6,116 bases of DNA from an uncultured Oscillospiraceae bacterium (GCA_905211675.1 CAJMBP010000082.1:1-6116), one strand, 5' to 3'; positions 1 to 5,792 are shown, numbered from the stretch's first letter. Translations and numbers: made by a program. The notes: a model not told the origin generated them from the letters alone.

Positions 1-1
1 T

Positions 2-82
2 GCAGCACTTATCAATACGCCTGCAAGGATCGTCGTTTTCTGGCTTGTTTCAAAATATTTTGGAGGATATCTGATAAAATCT
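2..82 (+). other. Left-edge segment, possible tail of an upstream gene or N-terminal extension of folC
   Basis: Two + frames are open here. The frame starting at base 2 has no stop and runs directly into folC. It reads as a hydrophobic stretch (INTPARIVVFWLVSKYFGGY) that resembles a membrane helix with a basic end. The frame starting at base 3 stops with TGA at 72-74, just upstream of the folC ATG, and could be the tail of a separate upstream gene. No ATG, GTG or TTG occurs in the folC frame before 83. The segment is about 40% GC, unlike the GC-rich start of folC. The window edge prevents a decision between a separate gene tail and a fusion. Confidence 0.25.
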
Positions 83-1324
83 ATGGGAAAAAACGAAAAA
101 ACACAGCGCTTTTCGTCCTATGCGAACGGCTTTCAGGCGGTGCCGAGACTCGGCTTAAAGCGCATCTCCTGCCTGATGGAGCTGCTCGGAGACCCGCAGG
201 AACGGCTGCACTGCATCCATGTAGCGGGCACCAACGGCAAGGGTTCGGTCTGCGCGTTTGTGTCAAGCGCGCTGATTTCGGCGGGTTACAAGGTCGGTAT
301 GTTTGTGTCACCCTTTATTGTTGATTTTTGCGAACGCATACAAATAAACGGTGAATATATAGGTAAAGACGATTTATGCCGATTGTCAAAAAGGGTTATT
401 GACACGGGCGTTTCTCTTACAGAGTTTGAGTTTATAACCGCAGTCGGATTTTTGTTTTTCAGCGAAAATAAAATTGATGTCGCCGTGCTCGAAACGGGTT
501 TGGGCGGCAGGTTTGACGCCACAAATGCAATACCTGCGCCGTGTCTTTCGATTATTACCAAAATCGGTCTTGATCACACAGCGATTTTGGGAGATACCGT
601 TTCGCAAATTGCCGAGGAAAAATGCGGAATTATTAAGGGCACTAAAACCGTAACCTCATTTAATCAACCTGCCGAGGCGCTGTCTGTTATTAAAGCTCAT
701 TCGCCCTGTGTTATTATGCCGCAAAAAAATTCTTTGAACGATATAAAAATAAATATTCTCGGCAACAGCTTTGTTTATGAAGGCGATTTTTATGAAACCT
801 CGCTGGGCGGGGAATATCAGATAGAAAATGCGCTTACGGCAATCGAGGCTTTAAAAAACTGCGGTTTAAAAATTGATAAATCACATATAAAGTGCGGGCT
901 TAAAGCCGCTTTTATGCCTGCTCGGCTTGAAGTGATAAGCCGAAAACCGCTCGTTGTAATAGACGGCGCACATAATCCCGACGGCGCCCGTGCGCTCGGC
1001 TCGGCTTTAAAAGAGTATTCGGATATTACCGCAATTATAGGCGTAATGCGTGATAAAAATTATAATCAGGTTTTAGCCGAAACATTGCCGCTTTGCAAAA
1101 ATGCGATTTGTGTAAAGCCGACGGTATCTCGCGCGTTACCTGTCGAGGAACTGGCAGTCAAAGCACAAAATTATTGCAAAAATGTTTTTGCGTCAAATAC
1201 GCTTGATGATGCTTTGACACTTGCAAAATCAAGGTGTGACGGCAACCCGATATTTATTTTCGGTTCGTTATATCTTGCGGCTGAGGCGCGGCCGCTTTTA
1301 AAGACCGAAAATCACAGAATTTGA
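83..1324 (+). CDS. folC: Bifunctional folylpolyglutamate synthase / dihydrofolate synthase
   Basis: A 413-residue Mur-ligase-family enzyme that uses ATP to add glutamate to dihydropteroate and/or reduced folates in the cytoplasm, keeping folates in the cell. Visible motifs: P-loop HVAGTNGKGS (46-55); VSPFIVDFCERIQING (75-90); TEFEFITA (113-120); LETGLGGRFDATN (136-148), with E137 a likely Mg ligand; LDHTAILG (163-170), with metal-site H165; AEEKCGIIK (177-185), where K180 matches the carbamylated lysine of the family; and the C-terminal-domain motif IDGAHNPDGARAL (293-305). Length is close to the usual 420-440. The ATG at 83 is the only conventional start in frame, but GGAGGA at 62-67 lies 15 bases away, which is long. 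The N-terminus is less conserved than usual before RLGLKRI (22-28). Bases 107-305 are much richer in GC than the rest. Whether both activities are present cannot be told from the sequence. Confidence 0.93.
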   Translation: MGKNEKTQRFSSYANGFQAVPRLGLKRISCLMELLGDPQERLHCIHVAGTNGKGSVCAFVSSALISAGYKVGMFVSPFIVDFCERIQINGEYIGKDDLCRLSKRVIDTGVSLTEFEFITAVGFLFFSENKIDVAVLETGLGGRFDATNAIPAPCLSIITKIGLDHTAILGDTVSQIAEEKCGIIKGTKTVTSFNQPAEALSVIKAHSPCVIMPQKNSLNDIKINILGNSFVYEGDFYETSLGGEYQIENALTAIEALKNCGLKIDKSHIKCGLKAAFMPARLEVISRKPLVVIDGAHNPDGARALGSALKEYSDITAIIGVMRDKNYNQVLAETLPLCKNAICVKPTVSRALPVEELAVKAQNYCKNVFASNTLDDALTLAKSRCDGNPIFIFGSLYLAAEARPLLKTENHRI

Positions 1325-1348
1325 CAAACGAATATGACAAAATTTTCA

Positions 1349-1391
1349 AGGACAAGCCTTTATACTGTGTATAAGGCTTGTCCTATTTTTT
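1349..1391 (+). terminator. Rho-independent terminator or attenuator between folC and spoIIAA
   Basis: The left arm at 1349-1365 and the right arm at 1369-1384 pair almost completely around a TGT loop, with one extra T bulged in the left arm. The stem is about 16 bp, with a GC-containing base (AGGACAAGCC with GGCTTGTCCT). It is followed by A and then six T at 1386-1391. It should end folC transcripts. Only 14 bases separate the T-run from the spoIIAA ATG, and the spoIIAA ribosome binding site lies in them, so the same hairpin would also sit in the leader of any spoIIA mRNA that starts upstream. Confidence 0.78.
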
Positions 1392-1405
1392 AAAGAGGTG
1401 TTTTT

Positions 1406-1723
1406 ATGTCGGTAGAAATCAGTGTAAACGGCGAGGTGTTGACCGCTTATTTAAACGGTGAAATAGATCATCATTCCGCGGCGGCAATACGCGCAAAAAT
1501 AGATAACGCGGCAGAACTTAATATGCCTTCGTTGCTTGTGCTTGACTTTACGGGTGTCAGCTTTATGGACAGCTCGGGCATAGGTCTTGTTATGGGCAGA
1601 TACCGCAATTTGTCGCGCACAGGCGCAAAGCTTCACATAACGGGTACATCGCCTCAGATATATAAGGTGATGAAATTATCCGGAATAGAAAAGCTTGCCA
1701 CCGTTGATGAATGTAAATGTTAA
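1406..1723 (+). CDS. spoIIAA: Anti-sigma-F factor antagonist SpoIIAA
   Basis: A 105-residue single STAS-domain protein. In the forespore, the unphosphorylated form binds SpoIIAB and frees sigma-F; SpoIIAB inactivates it by phosphorylating one serine. The STAS phosphorylation motif FMDSSGIGLVMGRY spans 53-66, and S56 aligns with the phosphorylated Ser58 of B. subtilis SpoIIAA. GEIDHHSA (18-25) matches the conserved GELDHHTA of SpoIIAA, which separates it from generic STAS proteins such as RsbV. The ribosome binding site AGAGGTG at 1394-1400 is well spaced for the ATG. It is the first gene of a three-gene operon and ends 14 bases before the spoIIAB start. The C-terminus is shorter than in B. 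subtilis (105 against about 117) and ends in a Cys-containing DECKC. Confidence 0.95.
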   Translation: MSVEISVNGEVLTAYLNGEIDHHSAAAIRAKIDNAAELNMPSLLVLDFTGVSFMDSSGIGLVMGRYRNLSRTGAKLHITGTSPQIYKVMKLSGIEKLATVDECKC

Positions 1724-1730
1724 AGGAGAT
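1722..1730 (+). promoter_or_regulatory. Ribosome binding site deciding the spoIIAB start
   Basis: AAAGGAGAT lies 7 bases before the ATG at 1738. An in-frame ATG at 1717 lies upstream of this site, overlaps the spoIIAA stop and has no ribosome binding site of its own. Starting at 1738 gives MEIVNKFSMSVLSRSSNEAF, which lines up with the start of B. subtilis SpoIIAB. Confidence 0.85.
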
Positions 1731-1737
1731 AAAGAAT

Positions 1738-2181
1738 ATGGAAATTGTAAACAAATTCAGTATGAGTGTTTTGTCACGCTCTTCTAACGAGGCGTTTGCG
1801 CGTTCTGCCGTAGCGGCATTTGCTGCACAGCTCGACCCTACGCTCGAAGAGATTAACGATATTAAAACCGCCGTAAGTGAGGCTGTTACCAACTGCATAG
1901 TTCACGCCTACCGCGAGGGCTTGGGTAAAATATACATAACGGGCGAAATCGGCGGCACAAATGTAATAAGAATTAAAATACGGGATACCGGTTGCGGAAT
2001 AGCAAATGTCGAAAAGGCTATGGAGCCGCTTTTTACCACGGTGGGCGGTGAGCGCGCGGGTTTGGGCTTTGCCGTTATGCAAAGCTTTATGGACAGCATT
2101 CGTGTGCGGTCAAAGGTTGGCAAGGGAACTACGGTTATTCTTACCAAAAAAATAGCACCGCGGTACACCGTAAATGGTTGA
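1738..2181 (+). CDS. spoIIAB: Anti-sigma-F factor and serine kinase SpoIIAB
   Basis: A 147-residue GHKL-type ATPase that binds sigma-F and keeps it inactive, and that phosphorylates SpoIIAA with ATP. Its size matches the 146 residues of the B. subtilis protein. Visible motifs: NEAFARSAVAAFAAQLDPT (17-35), typical of SpoIIAB; the N-box EAVTNCIVHAY (48-58), with E48 and N52 at the catalytic and Mg positions; the G1 box DTGCGI (83-88); PLFTTVGGERAGLGFAVMQ (97-115) covering the ATP lid and G2 box; and GTTVILTKK (130-138) at the end of the fold. The start at 1738 is chosen from its ribosome binding site, 21 bases inside the longest frame. The stop overlaps the start of sigF by 8 bases, so translation of anti-sigma and sigma is probably coupled, which would help keep them in proportion. 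Confidence 0.96.
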   Translation: MEIVNKFSMSVLSRSSNEAFARSAVAAFAAQLDPTLEEINDIKTAVSEAVTNCIVHAYREGLGKIYITGEIGGTNVIRIKIRDTGCGIANVEKAMEPLFTTVGGERAGLGFAVMQSFMDSIRVRSKVGKGTTVILTKKIAPRYTVNG

Positions 2182-2845
2182 CGCAGCTGAGCGCGACAGC
2201 TTTATCGAAAGCAATCTGCCGCTTGTGCATTCGCTTTGCAGGCGCTTTACAGGCAGGGGTATCGAGTATGACGACCTGTTTCAAATGGGGTGTTTAGGGC
2301 TTGTGAAGGCGGCAGACGGCTTTGACGAATCGAGAGGACTGTGCTTTTCAACCTACGCAGTACCTGTGATTTTGGGTGAAATTCGCCGTATGTTTCGTGA
2401 CGGCGGCTCGGTAAAGGTGTCGCGCAGTCTTAAGGAACTGTCGTTAAAGGCGGCACACGTTAAGGCATCGCTTGAATTAAAGCTTTCGCGCGAGCCTACC
2501 GTTAGCGAATTAGCGGCGGAATTAGGGGTTACACCCGAAGAACTGACCGAGGCTCAAACCGCGGCACAGCCTACCGTTTCGCTGACCTATGAAAGCGATG
2601 ACGGCGTGTGTGAGGCGGATGTTGCGATATCGGGCCCCGAGGATTTGCTTACAGACAGGCTGTTACTGCAAAGGGCGTTTGCATATCTTGATGACACCGA
2701 GCAACAAATAATACGCTGCCGTTATTTTGAATATCTTACTCAAAACGAAACGGCGGCGCGAATGGGTATGTCACAGGTTCAGATTTCGAGGGCGGAAAAA
2801 AAGATACTTCTGAAACTGCGTGCGGCAATAGGCTCTGTCGCTTGA
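2174..2845 (+). CDS. sigF: RNA polymerase sporulation sigma factor SigF (sigma-F)
   Basis: A 223-residue sigma-70-family factor that directs forespore gene expression after septation. Region 2 covers about 12-80, with DDLFQMGCLGLVKAADGFD (33-51), FSTYAVPVILGEIRRMFRD (58-76) and KVSRSLKEL (81-89), the last two being hallmarks of the sigma-F/sigma-G group. Region 3 follows at about 90-140, with EPTVSELAAELGVTPEEL. Region 4 is at about 163-215, with the helix-turn-helix NETAARMGMSQVQISRAEKK (191-210). The preceding spoIIAA and spoIIAB identify it as sigma-F rather than sigma-G. It begins about 30 residues later than B. subtilis SigF (255 residues), so most of the sequence before region 2 is missing. 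No strong ribosome binding site precedes the ATG; translation probably depends on ribosomes finishing spoIIAB. Confidence 0.95.
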   Translation: MVDAAERDSFIESNLPLVHSLCRRFTGRGIEYDDLFQMGCLGLVKAADGFDESRGLCFSTYAVPVILGEIRRMFRDGGSVKVSRSLKELSLKAAHVKASLELKLSREPTVSELAAELGVTPEELTEAQTAAQPTVSLTYESDDGVCEADVAISGPEDLLTDRLLLQRAFAYLDDTEQQIIRCRYFEYLTQNETAARMGMSQVQISRAEKKILLKLRAAIGSVA

Positions 2846-2870
2846 CAAAATACGATTCAGGCTATATATT
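2842..2870 (+). promoter_or_regulatory. Sigma-A promoter for the glycosyltransferase/FNT unit
   Basis: TTGACA at 2842-2847 and TATATT at 2865-2870 are separated by exactly 17 bases. The -35 hexamer contains the TGA stop codon of sigF. Transcription would start near 2877, about 28 bases before the TTG start codon of the next gene. No terminator is visible between sigF and this promoter. Confidence 0.7.
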
Positions 2871-2890
2871 TATATATGTGATTTAAAGCG

Positions 2891-2897
2891 AGAGGGG
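2891..2897 (+). promoter_or_regulatory. Ribosome binding site deciding the TTG start at 2905
   Basis: AGAGGGG lies 7 bases before a TTG codon that opens the glycosyltransferase frame. An in-frame TAA at 2884-2886 and the absence of any in-frame ATG between it and 2905 leave TTG as the best start. The ATG at 2898 is in another frame and reaches a stop after 14 codons. Confidence 0.75.
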
Positions 2898-2904
2898 ATG
2901 CAAA

Positions 2905-3858
2905 TTGAAACCCGTACTTTATATTGTAATACCCTGTTATAATGAGCAAGAGGTGTTACCCATTACAGCACCTATGTTTTTGCAAAAAATAAACGATTTA
3001 TATATTGACGGTAAGATAAGTGAAAACAGCCGCATACTTTTTGTAAACGACGGCAGCCGTGACAACACTTGGAATATCATTTCCGAGCTTTCACAGTTAG
3101 ACGAGCACTATTGCGGTCTGTCTTTAAGCCGCAACTGCGGCCATCAAAACGCCTTGCTTGCAGGACTTATGCATGCGCGCGACAAATGCGACGCCTGTAT
3201 TTCGGTCGATTGCGACGGTCAGGACGACATTGACGCCGTTGACGAAATGATAGACGAATATCTTTCGGGCAGTGATGTGGTTTACGGAGTGCGCGCAGAC
3301 CGCAAAACCGACACCGCCTTTAAACGCGGAACGGCGCAGTTTTTTTATAAGCTTATAAAAGCGATGGGCGCCGATGTTATATATAATCATGCCGACTATC
3401 GCCTTATGTCAAAACGCGCTCTTTGCGCCCTGGCGCAGTTTAAAGAGGTAAATATGTTTTTGCGCGGCATTGTGCCTATGGTAGGGTTTAAATATTCCTG
3501 TGTGGAATATTCGCGTAAGGAGCGAATGGCGGGCAGGAGCAAATATCCGCTTAAAAAAATGCTTTCTTTTGCGATTGACGGCATAACAAATCTGTCTGTA
3601 AAGCCCATAAGGCTTATAACCGTGTTTGGGTTTATTGTTGCAATTTTAAGCCTTATCGGTATTATATGGTCGGTTGTAACGGCGTTTATCGGTTCGGGCG
3701 TTGCAGGCTGGGCTTCAACCGTCAGCATTATTTGCTTTTTGGGCGGCGTTCAACTGTTAAGCCTTGGCGTTATCGGCGAATATATAGGTAAAATTTATCT
3801 TGAAACAAAGCAAAGACCGCGTTATATAATTGAAAAAAAGACAGACGAGCTGAAATAA
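2905..3858 (+). CDS. GT2-family membrane glycosyltransferase (GtrB / polyprenyl-phosphate type)
   Basis: A 317-residue protein with a cytoplasmic GT-A domain and two C-terminal membrane helices (about 234-260 and 268-294). Motifs of the DPM1/GtrB group: VIPCYNEQEVLP (8-19), FVNDGSRDNTW (46-56), LSRNCGHQNALLAGL (74-88), the metal-binding region DCDGQDD (102-108, D102 and D104, a variant of the usual DADLQD), ADYRLMSK (163-170), and RSKYPLKKMLSFAIDGITN (211-229) just before the membrane. Relatives move a sugar from a nucleotide sugar to undecaprenyl phosphate at the inner membrane face, for decoration of cell-surface polymers; sugar and acceptor here are unknown. It starts with TTG, supported by its ribosome binding site. 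It is followed after 33 bases by the FNT-type gene with no terminator between, so the two are probably co-transcribed from the promoter at 2842. Confidence 0.9.
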   Translation: MKPVLYIVIPCYNEQEVLPITAPMFLQKINDLYIDGKISENSRILFVNDGSRDNTWNIISELSQLDEHYCGLSLSRNCGHQNALLAGLMHARDKCDACISVDCDGQDDIDAVDEMIDEYLSGSDVVYGVRADRKTDTAFKRGTAQFFYKLIKAMGADVIYNHADYRLMSKRALCALAQFKEVNMFLRGIVPMVGFKYSCVEYSRKERMAGRSKYPLKKMLSFAIDGITNLSVKPIRLITVFGFIVAILSLIGIIWSVVTAFIGSGVAGWASTVSIICFLGGVQLLSLGVIGEYIGKIYLETKQRPRYIIEKKTDELK

Positions 3859-3891
3859 AATTCGGATTATAAATTAAAGGGGAATTAAAAT

Positions 3892-4512
3892 ATGGTGAAA
3901 ACGGTATTCGGTGCAGTGAGCGCAGGAATTATGATTGCGATAGGCGGCAGTGTGTTTTTGTCCTGCGACAATAAATATGTGGGCGCAGTTCTTTTCAGTG
4001 TTGCGCTTCTTTGCATTTGTTATTTGGGCTACTATTTATTTACCGGCAAAATCGGGTATCTTGCAAAAGACTTTTCAAAGGGCAATATTTCAAGCTTGGC
4101 GGTAGGTTTGGCAGTTAATCTTATTGTCACATTTTTGCTCGGGCTTTTAATAAGCTTTGCATTGCCTGCTTTGGCCGAAAAGGCGTACACAATATGCTCG
4201 GCAAAGCTTGAGCAGACCTTTTTAATTACATTTATCAGAGCCGTTTTCTGCGGAGTGTTAATGTACACGGCAGTTGAGATTTTCAAAGAAAAGAAAACGC
4301 CGCTTGGTATTGTTTTTTGCATACCTGTATTTATACTGTGCGGCTTCGAGCACTCTATTGCCGATATGTTCTATTTTGGTGCGTCGGGAATTTTCAGTGC
4401 AAAAATATTAACATTTGAGTTGGCGGCGGTTCTCGGCAATACAGTCGGCAGTTTGATTTTGGCGTTGTTTTCAAAAACCGACTGTAATGATCAAAAGGCA
4501 CAAAAATTTTAA
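3892..4512 (+). CDS. Compact formate/nitrite transporter (FNT) family channel
   Basis: A 206-residue membrane protein with six hydrophobic segments (about 5-23, 28-50, 66-93, 109-131, 138-158, 172-194). FNT features in order: SAGIMIAIGG (10-19), the pore-loop motif LFTG (49-52, T51), GFEHSIADMFYF (151-162) with H154 at the position of the conserved central pore histidine, and LGNTVGSLIL (181-190). FNT proteins are pentameric channels for small monovalent anions such as formate, nitrite, hydrosulfide or lactate. Most are 250-280 residues, so this one is short; it lacks an N-terminal extension and has brief loops, and the fourth segment (GVLMYTAVEIF) lacks the usual NWLVC-like motif. The substrate cannot be inferred: no formate lyase, nitrite or sulfite gene is nearby. 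AAAGGGGA at 3876-3883 gives a well-spaced start. Its only partner is the glycosyltransferase upstream. Confidence 0.78.
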   Translation: MVKTVFGAVSAGIMIAIGGSVFLSCDNKYVGAVLFSVALLCICYLGYYLFTGKIGYLAKDFSKGNISSLAVGLAVNLIVTFLLGLLISFALPALAEKAYTICSAKLEQTFLITFIRAVFCGVLMYTAVEIFKEKKTPLGIVFCIPVFILCGFEHSIADMFYFGASGIFSAKILTFELAAVLGNTVGSLILALFSKTDCNDQKAQKF

Positions 4513-4527
4513 TACATAAAAATTCGG

Positions 4528-4554
4528 GGAACGGTTTAGCGCCGTTCCTTTTTT
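4528..4554 (+). terminator. Rho-independent terminator after the FNT gene
   Basis: GGAACGG at 4528-4534 pairs perfectly with CCGTTCC at 4542-4548 around a seven-base loop and is followed by six T at 4549-4554. It lies 15 bases after the FNT stop codon and separates the glycosyltransferase/FNT unit from the cotJ operon. Confidence 0.92.
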
Positions 4555-4626
4555 ATATTTCACAACTGATCCTGTTAAGTAATAAACTGTAAAGAGAAAC
4601 AAAAATTTTTAAAAAGGAGAAAGGTT

Positions 4627-4812
4627 ATGAATTATACAGATATAAACCGCCGTCAGATGTATGATACACAGGCGGATAAAAATATTTTAGCCATGGCTTT
4701 TGTTAATGTTCAGCAGTTTAATTCTGTGTATGATGTTGAAACAGGCTTCGGCAACGGCACAATATTTCCCTGCCTTGATAAACCGCTTATGATACGGAGG
4801 ATGCCGAGATGA
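4627..4812 (+). CDS. cotJA: Spore coat associated protein CotJA
   Basis: A 61-residue protein of the CotJA family, a small component of the spore coat assembled in the mother cell. The two family blocks are visible: LAMAFVNVQQFNSVYDVETG (21-40), corresponding to the usual AMAYVP-Q-W-YEPE segment, and GNGTIFPCLDKPL (42-54), corresponding to GTIFPELDKPF. The N-terminal 20 residues and the basic end RRMPR are not conserved in a way I recognise. AAGGAGA at 4614-4620 is a good ribosome binding site for the ATG. It is the first gene of cotJABC and overlaps cotJB by four bases (ATGA). In B. subtilis this operon is read by sigma-E, but I found no convincing sigma-E or sigma-K promoter in the 114 bases upstream. 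Confidence 0.88.
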   Translation: MNYTDINRRQMYDTQADKNILAMAFVNVQQFNSVYDVETGFGNGTIFPCLDKPLMIRRMPR

Positions 4813-5066
4813 ACGAAAGAGCAATGCTTAAACGCCGCATAGACGCGCTCGATTTTTCCATACACGAATTGGTGCTGTTTCTTGACACCCACCCACACGA
4901 CCGTAAAGCTATGCAAATGCTTCATGAATACCGACGCCGTCTCCGCGAGGCAATAGCAAATTATGAGGCAAAATGCGGTCCGTATATAAACACGGTTGAC
5001 GATGTGCACCCCAAAGACTATTGGAGCTGGATTGACAGTCCGTGGCCTTGGGAAAGGGAGGTATGA
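4809..5066 (+). CDS. cotJB: Spore coat protein CotJB
   Basis: An 85-residue CotJB-family coat protein. Signature segments are LFLDTHPHDRKAM (23-35, usually LYLDTHPND-EAL), HEYRRRLREAIANYEAKCGPY (39-59), and the tryptophan-rich end WSWIDSPWPWE (72-82), which is the clearest hallmark. The first 55 residues look helical and charged. The start at 4809 overlaps the cotJA stop as ATGA and is preceded by GGAGG at 4796-4800 with 8 bases spacing. It is thought to act with CotJA and CotJC in the coat; its biochemical role is unknown. cotJC follows after three bases. Confidence 0.92.
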   Translation: MNERAMLKRRIDALDFSIHELVLFLDTHPHDRKAMQMLHEYRRRLREAIANYEAKCGPYINTVDDVHPKDYWSWIDSPWPWEREV

Positions 5067-5069
5067 TTT

Positions 5070-5681
5070 ATGTGGCAATACGAGAAAAAACTGCAGTATC
5101 CGGTTAATATTAAAAATCCAAACCCAAAATATGCAAAAATAATAATAAGTCAGTACGGCGGTCCCGACGGCGAGCTCGGTGCGTCAATGCGTTATCTTAC
5201 CCAACGCTACGGTATGCCTTACAATGAAGTTAAGGGAACCTTAACCGACATCGGTACCGAAGAACTCGCTCATATGGAAATGATTTGCGCCATGGTTTAT
5301 CAGCTTACGCGCAATCTGACTCCAGAACAAATTAAGGCTTCGGGCTTTGACACCTATTTTGTAGATCACACCGCGTCGGTTTATCCCATGGCGGCATCGG
5401 CTTTGCCTTGGCGCGCCGAGTATATTCAGTCGAAGGGCGACATAATTGCCGATTTACACGAGGATATGGCGGCGGAGCAAAAGGCGAGGGTAACCTATGA
5501 CAATCTTCTTCGCCTGATTGATGACCCCGACATACTCGACCCGCTGAGGTTTTTACGTCAGCGCGAGATTGTTCATTATCAAAGATTCGGTGAAGCACTG
5601 CGCCTTACAACCGACAAACTTAACAGCAAAAACTTCTATGCCTGCAACCCGAATTTTGATAAAAACTGCGGAAAACAATAA
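5070..5681 (+). CDS. cotJC: Spore coat manganese-catalase-like protein CotJC
   Basis: A 203-residue protein of the CotJC/manganese catalase family, a ferritin-like four-helix bundle with a di-manganese site that can disproportionate hydrogen peroxide. Probable ligands by comparison with Lactobacillus plantarum Mn catalase: E35 (GELGASMRY), E65 and H68 (GTEELAHMEM), E136 (MAAEQKARVTY), and H169 (QREIVHYQRF), with E166 as the nearby proton-transfer glutamate. All are present, so catalase activity is plausible. It lacks the long C-terminal extension of vegetative Mn catalases (270-300 residues), which is normal for CotJC; the end FYACNPNFDKNCGKQ has two cysteines that might crosslink in the coat (inference). 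AAAGGGAGG at 5053-5061 precedes the ATG by 8 bases. It is the last gene of the operon, before the rRNA operon. Confidence 0.93.
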   Translation: MWQYEKKLQYPVNIKNPNPKYAKIIISQYGGPDGELGASMRYLTQRYGMPYNEVKGTLTDIGTEELAHMEMICAMVYQLTRNLTPEQIKASGFDTYFVDHTASVYPMAASALPWRAEYIQSKGDIIADLHEDMAAEQKARVTYDNLLRLIDDPDILDPLRFLRQREIVHYQRFGEALRLTTDKLNSKNFYACNPNFDKNCGKQ

Positions 5682-5695
5682 AATTTTGAAAAAAT

Positions 5696-5725
5696 AAAGA
5701 CTGCGTGCACCGTCATGCAGTCTTT
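5696..5725 (+). terminator. Terminator-like hairpin after cotJC
   Basis: AAAGACTGCGTG (5696-5707) pairs with CATGCAGTCTTT (5714-5725), with one G-U pair, around the loop CACCGT. The tail TTTATAATG is a poor T-run, so termination may be incomplete. On the - strand the A-rich bases before the stem would give a T-rich tail, so it could also act in the other direction. Confidence 0.65.
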
Positions 5726-5792
5726 ATAATGTTAGGTAATTGTATATAAAAACAAGTAAAAGCGCAATATATAGTATGGAAAGGGAGGGCGG

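Noticed and set aside
81..607. Open frames on the - strand opposite the 5' part of folC
   Set aside because: They overlap well-conserved FolC motifs, have no ribosome binding sites, and their composition reflects the coding strand opposite.
1304..1335. Sigma-H-like promoter with GAAT at 1330-1333
   Set aside because: The -10 part fits, but the possible -35 part (CGAAAAT) differs from AGGAWWW and the spacing is too long.
1321..1350. TTGACA at 1321-1326 as a -35 box for spoIIA
   Set aside because: No acceptable -10 hexamer is found 16-18 bases downstream (TTTCAA at the right place).
1717..1737. ATG at 1717 as the start of SpoIIAB
   Set aside because: It precedes the strong ribosome binding site at 1722-1730, which serves the ATG at 1738; the shorter form matches the known length.
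2898..2942. ATG at 2898 as a gene start
   Set aside because: This frame ends after 14 codons; the glycosyltransferase frame begins at TTG 2905.
5740..5775. Second rRNA promoter from TTGTAT at 5740
   Set aside because: No -10 hexamer lies at a usable distance; the AT-rich sequence alone is not enough.
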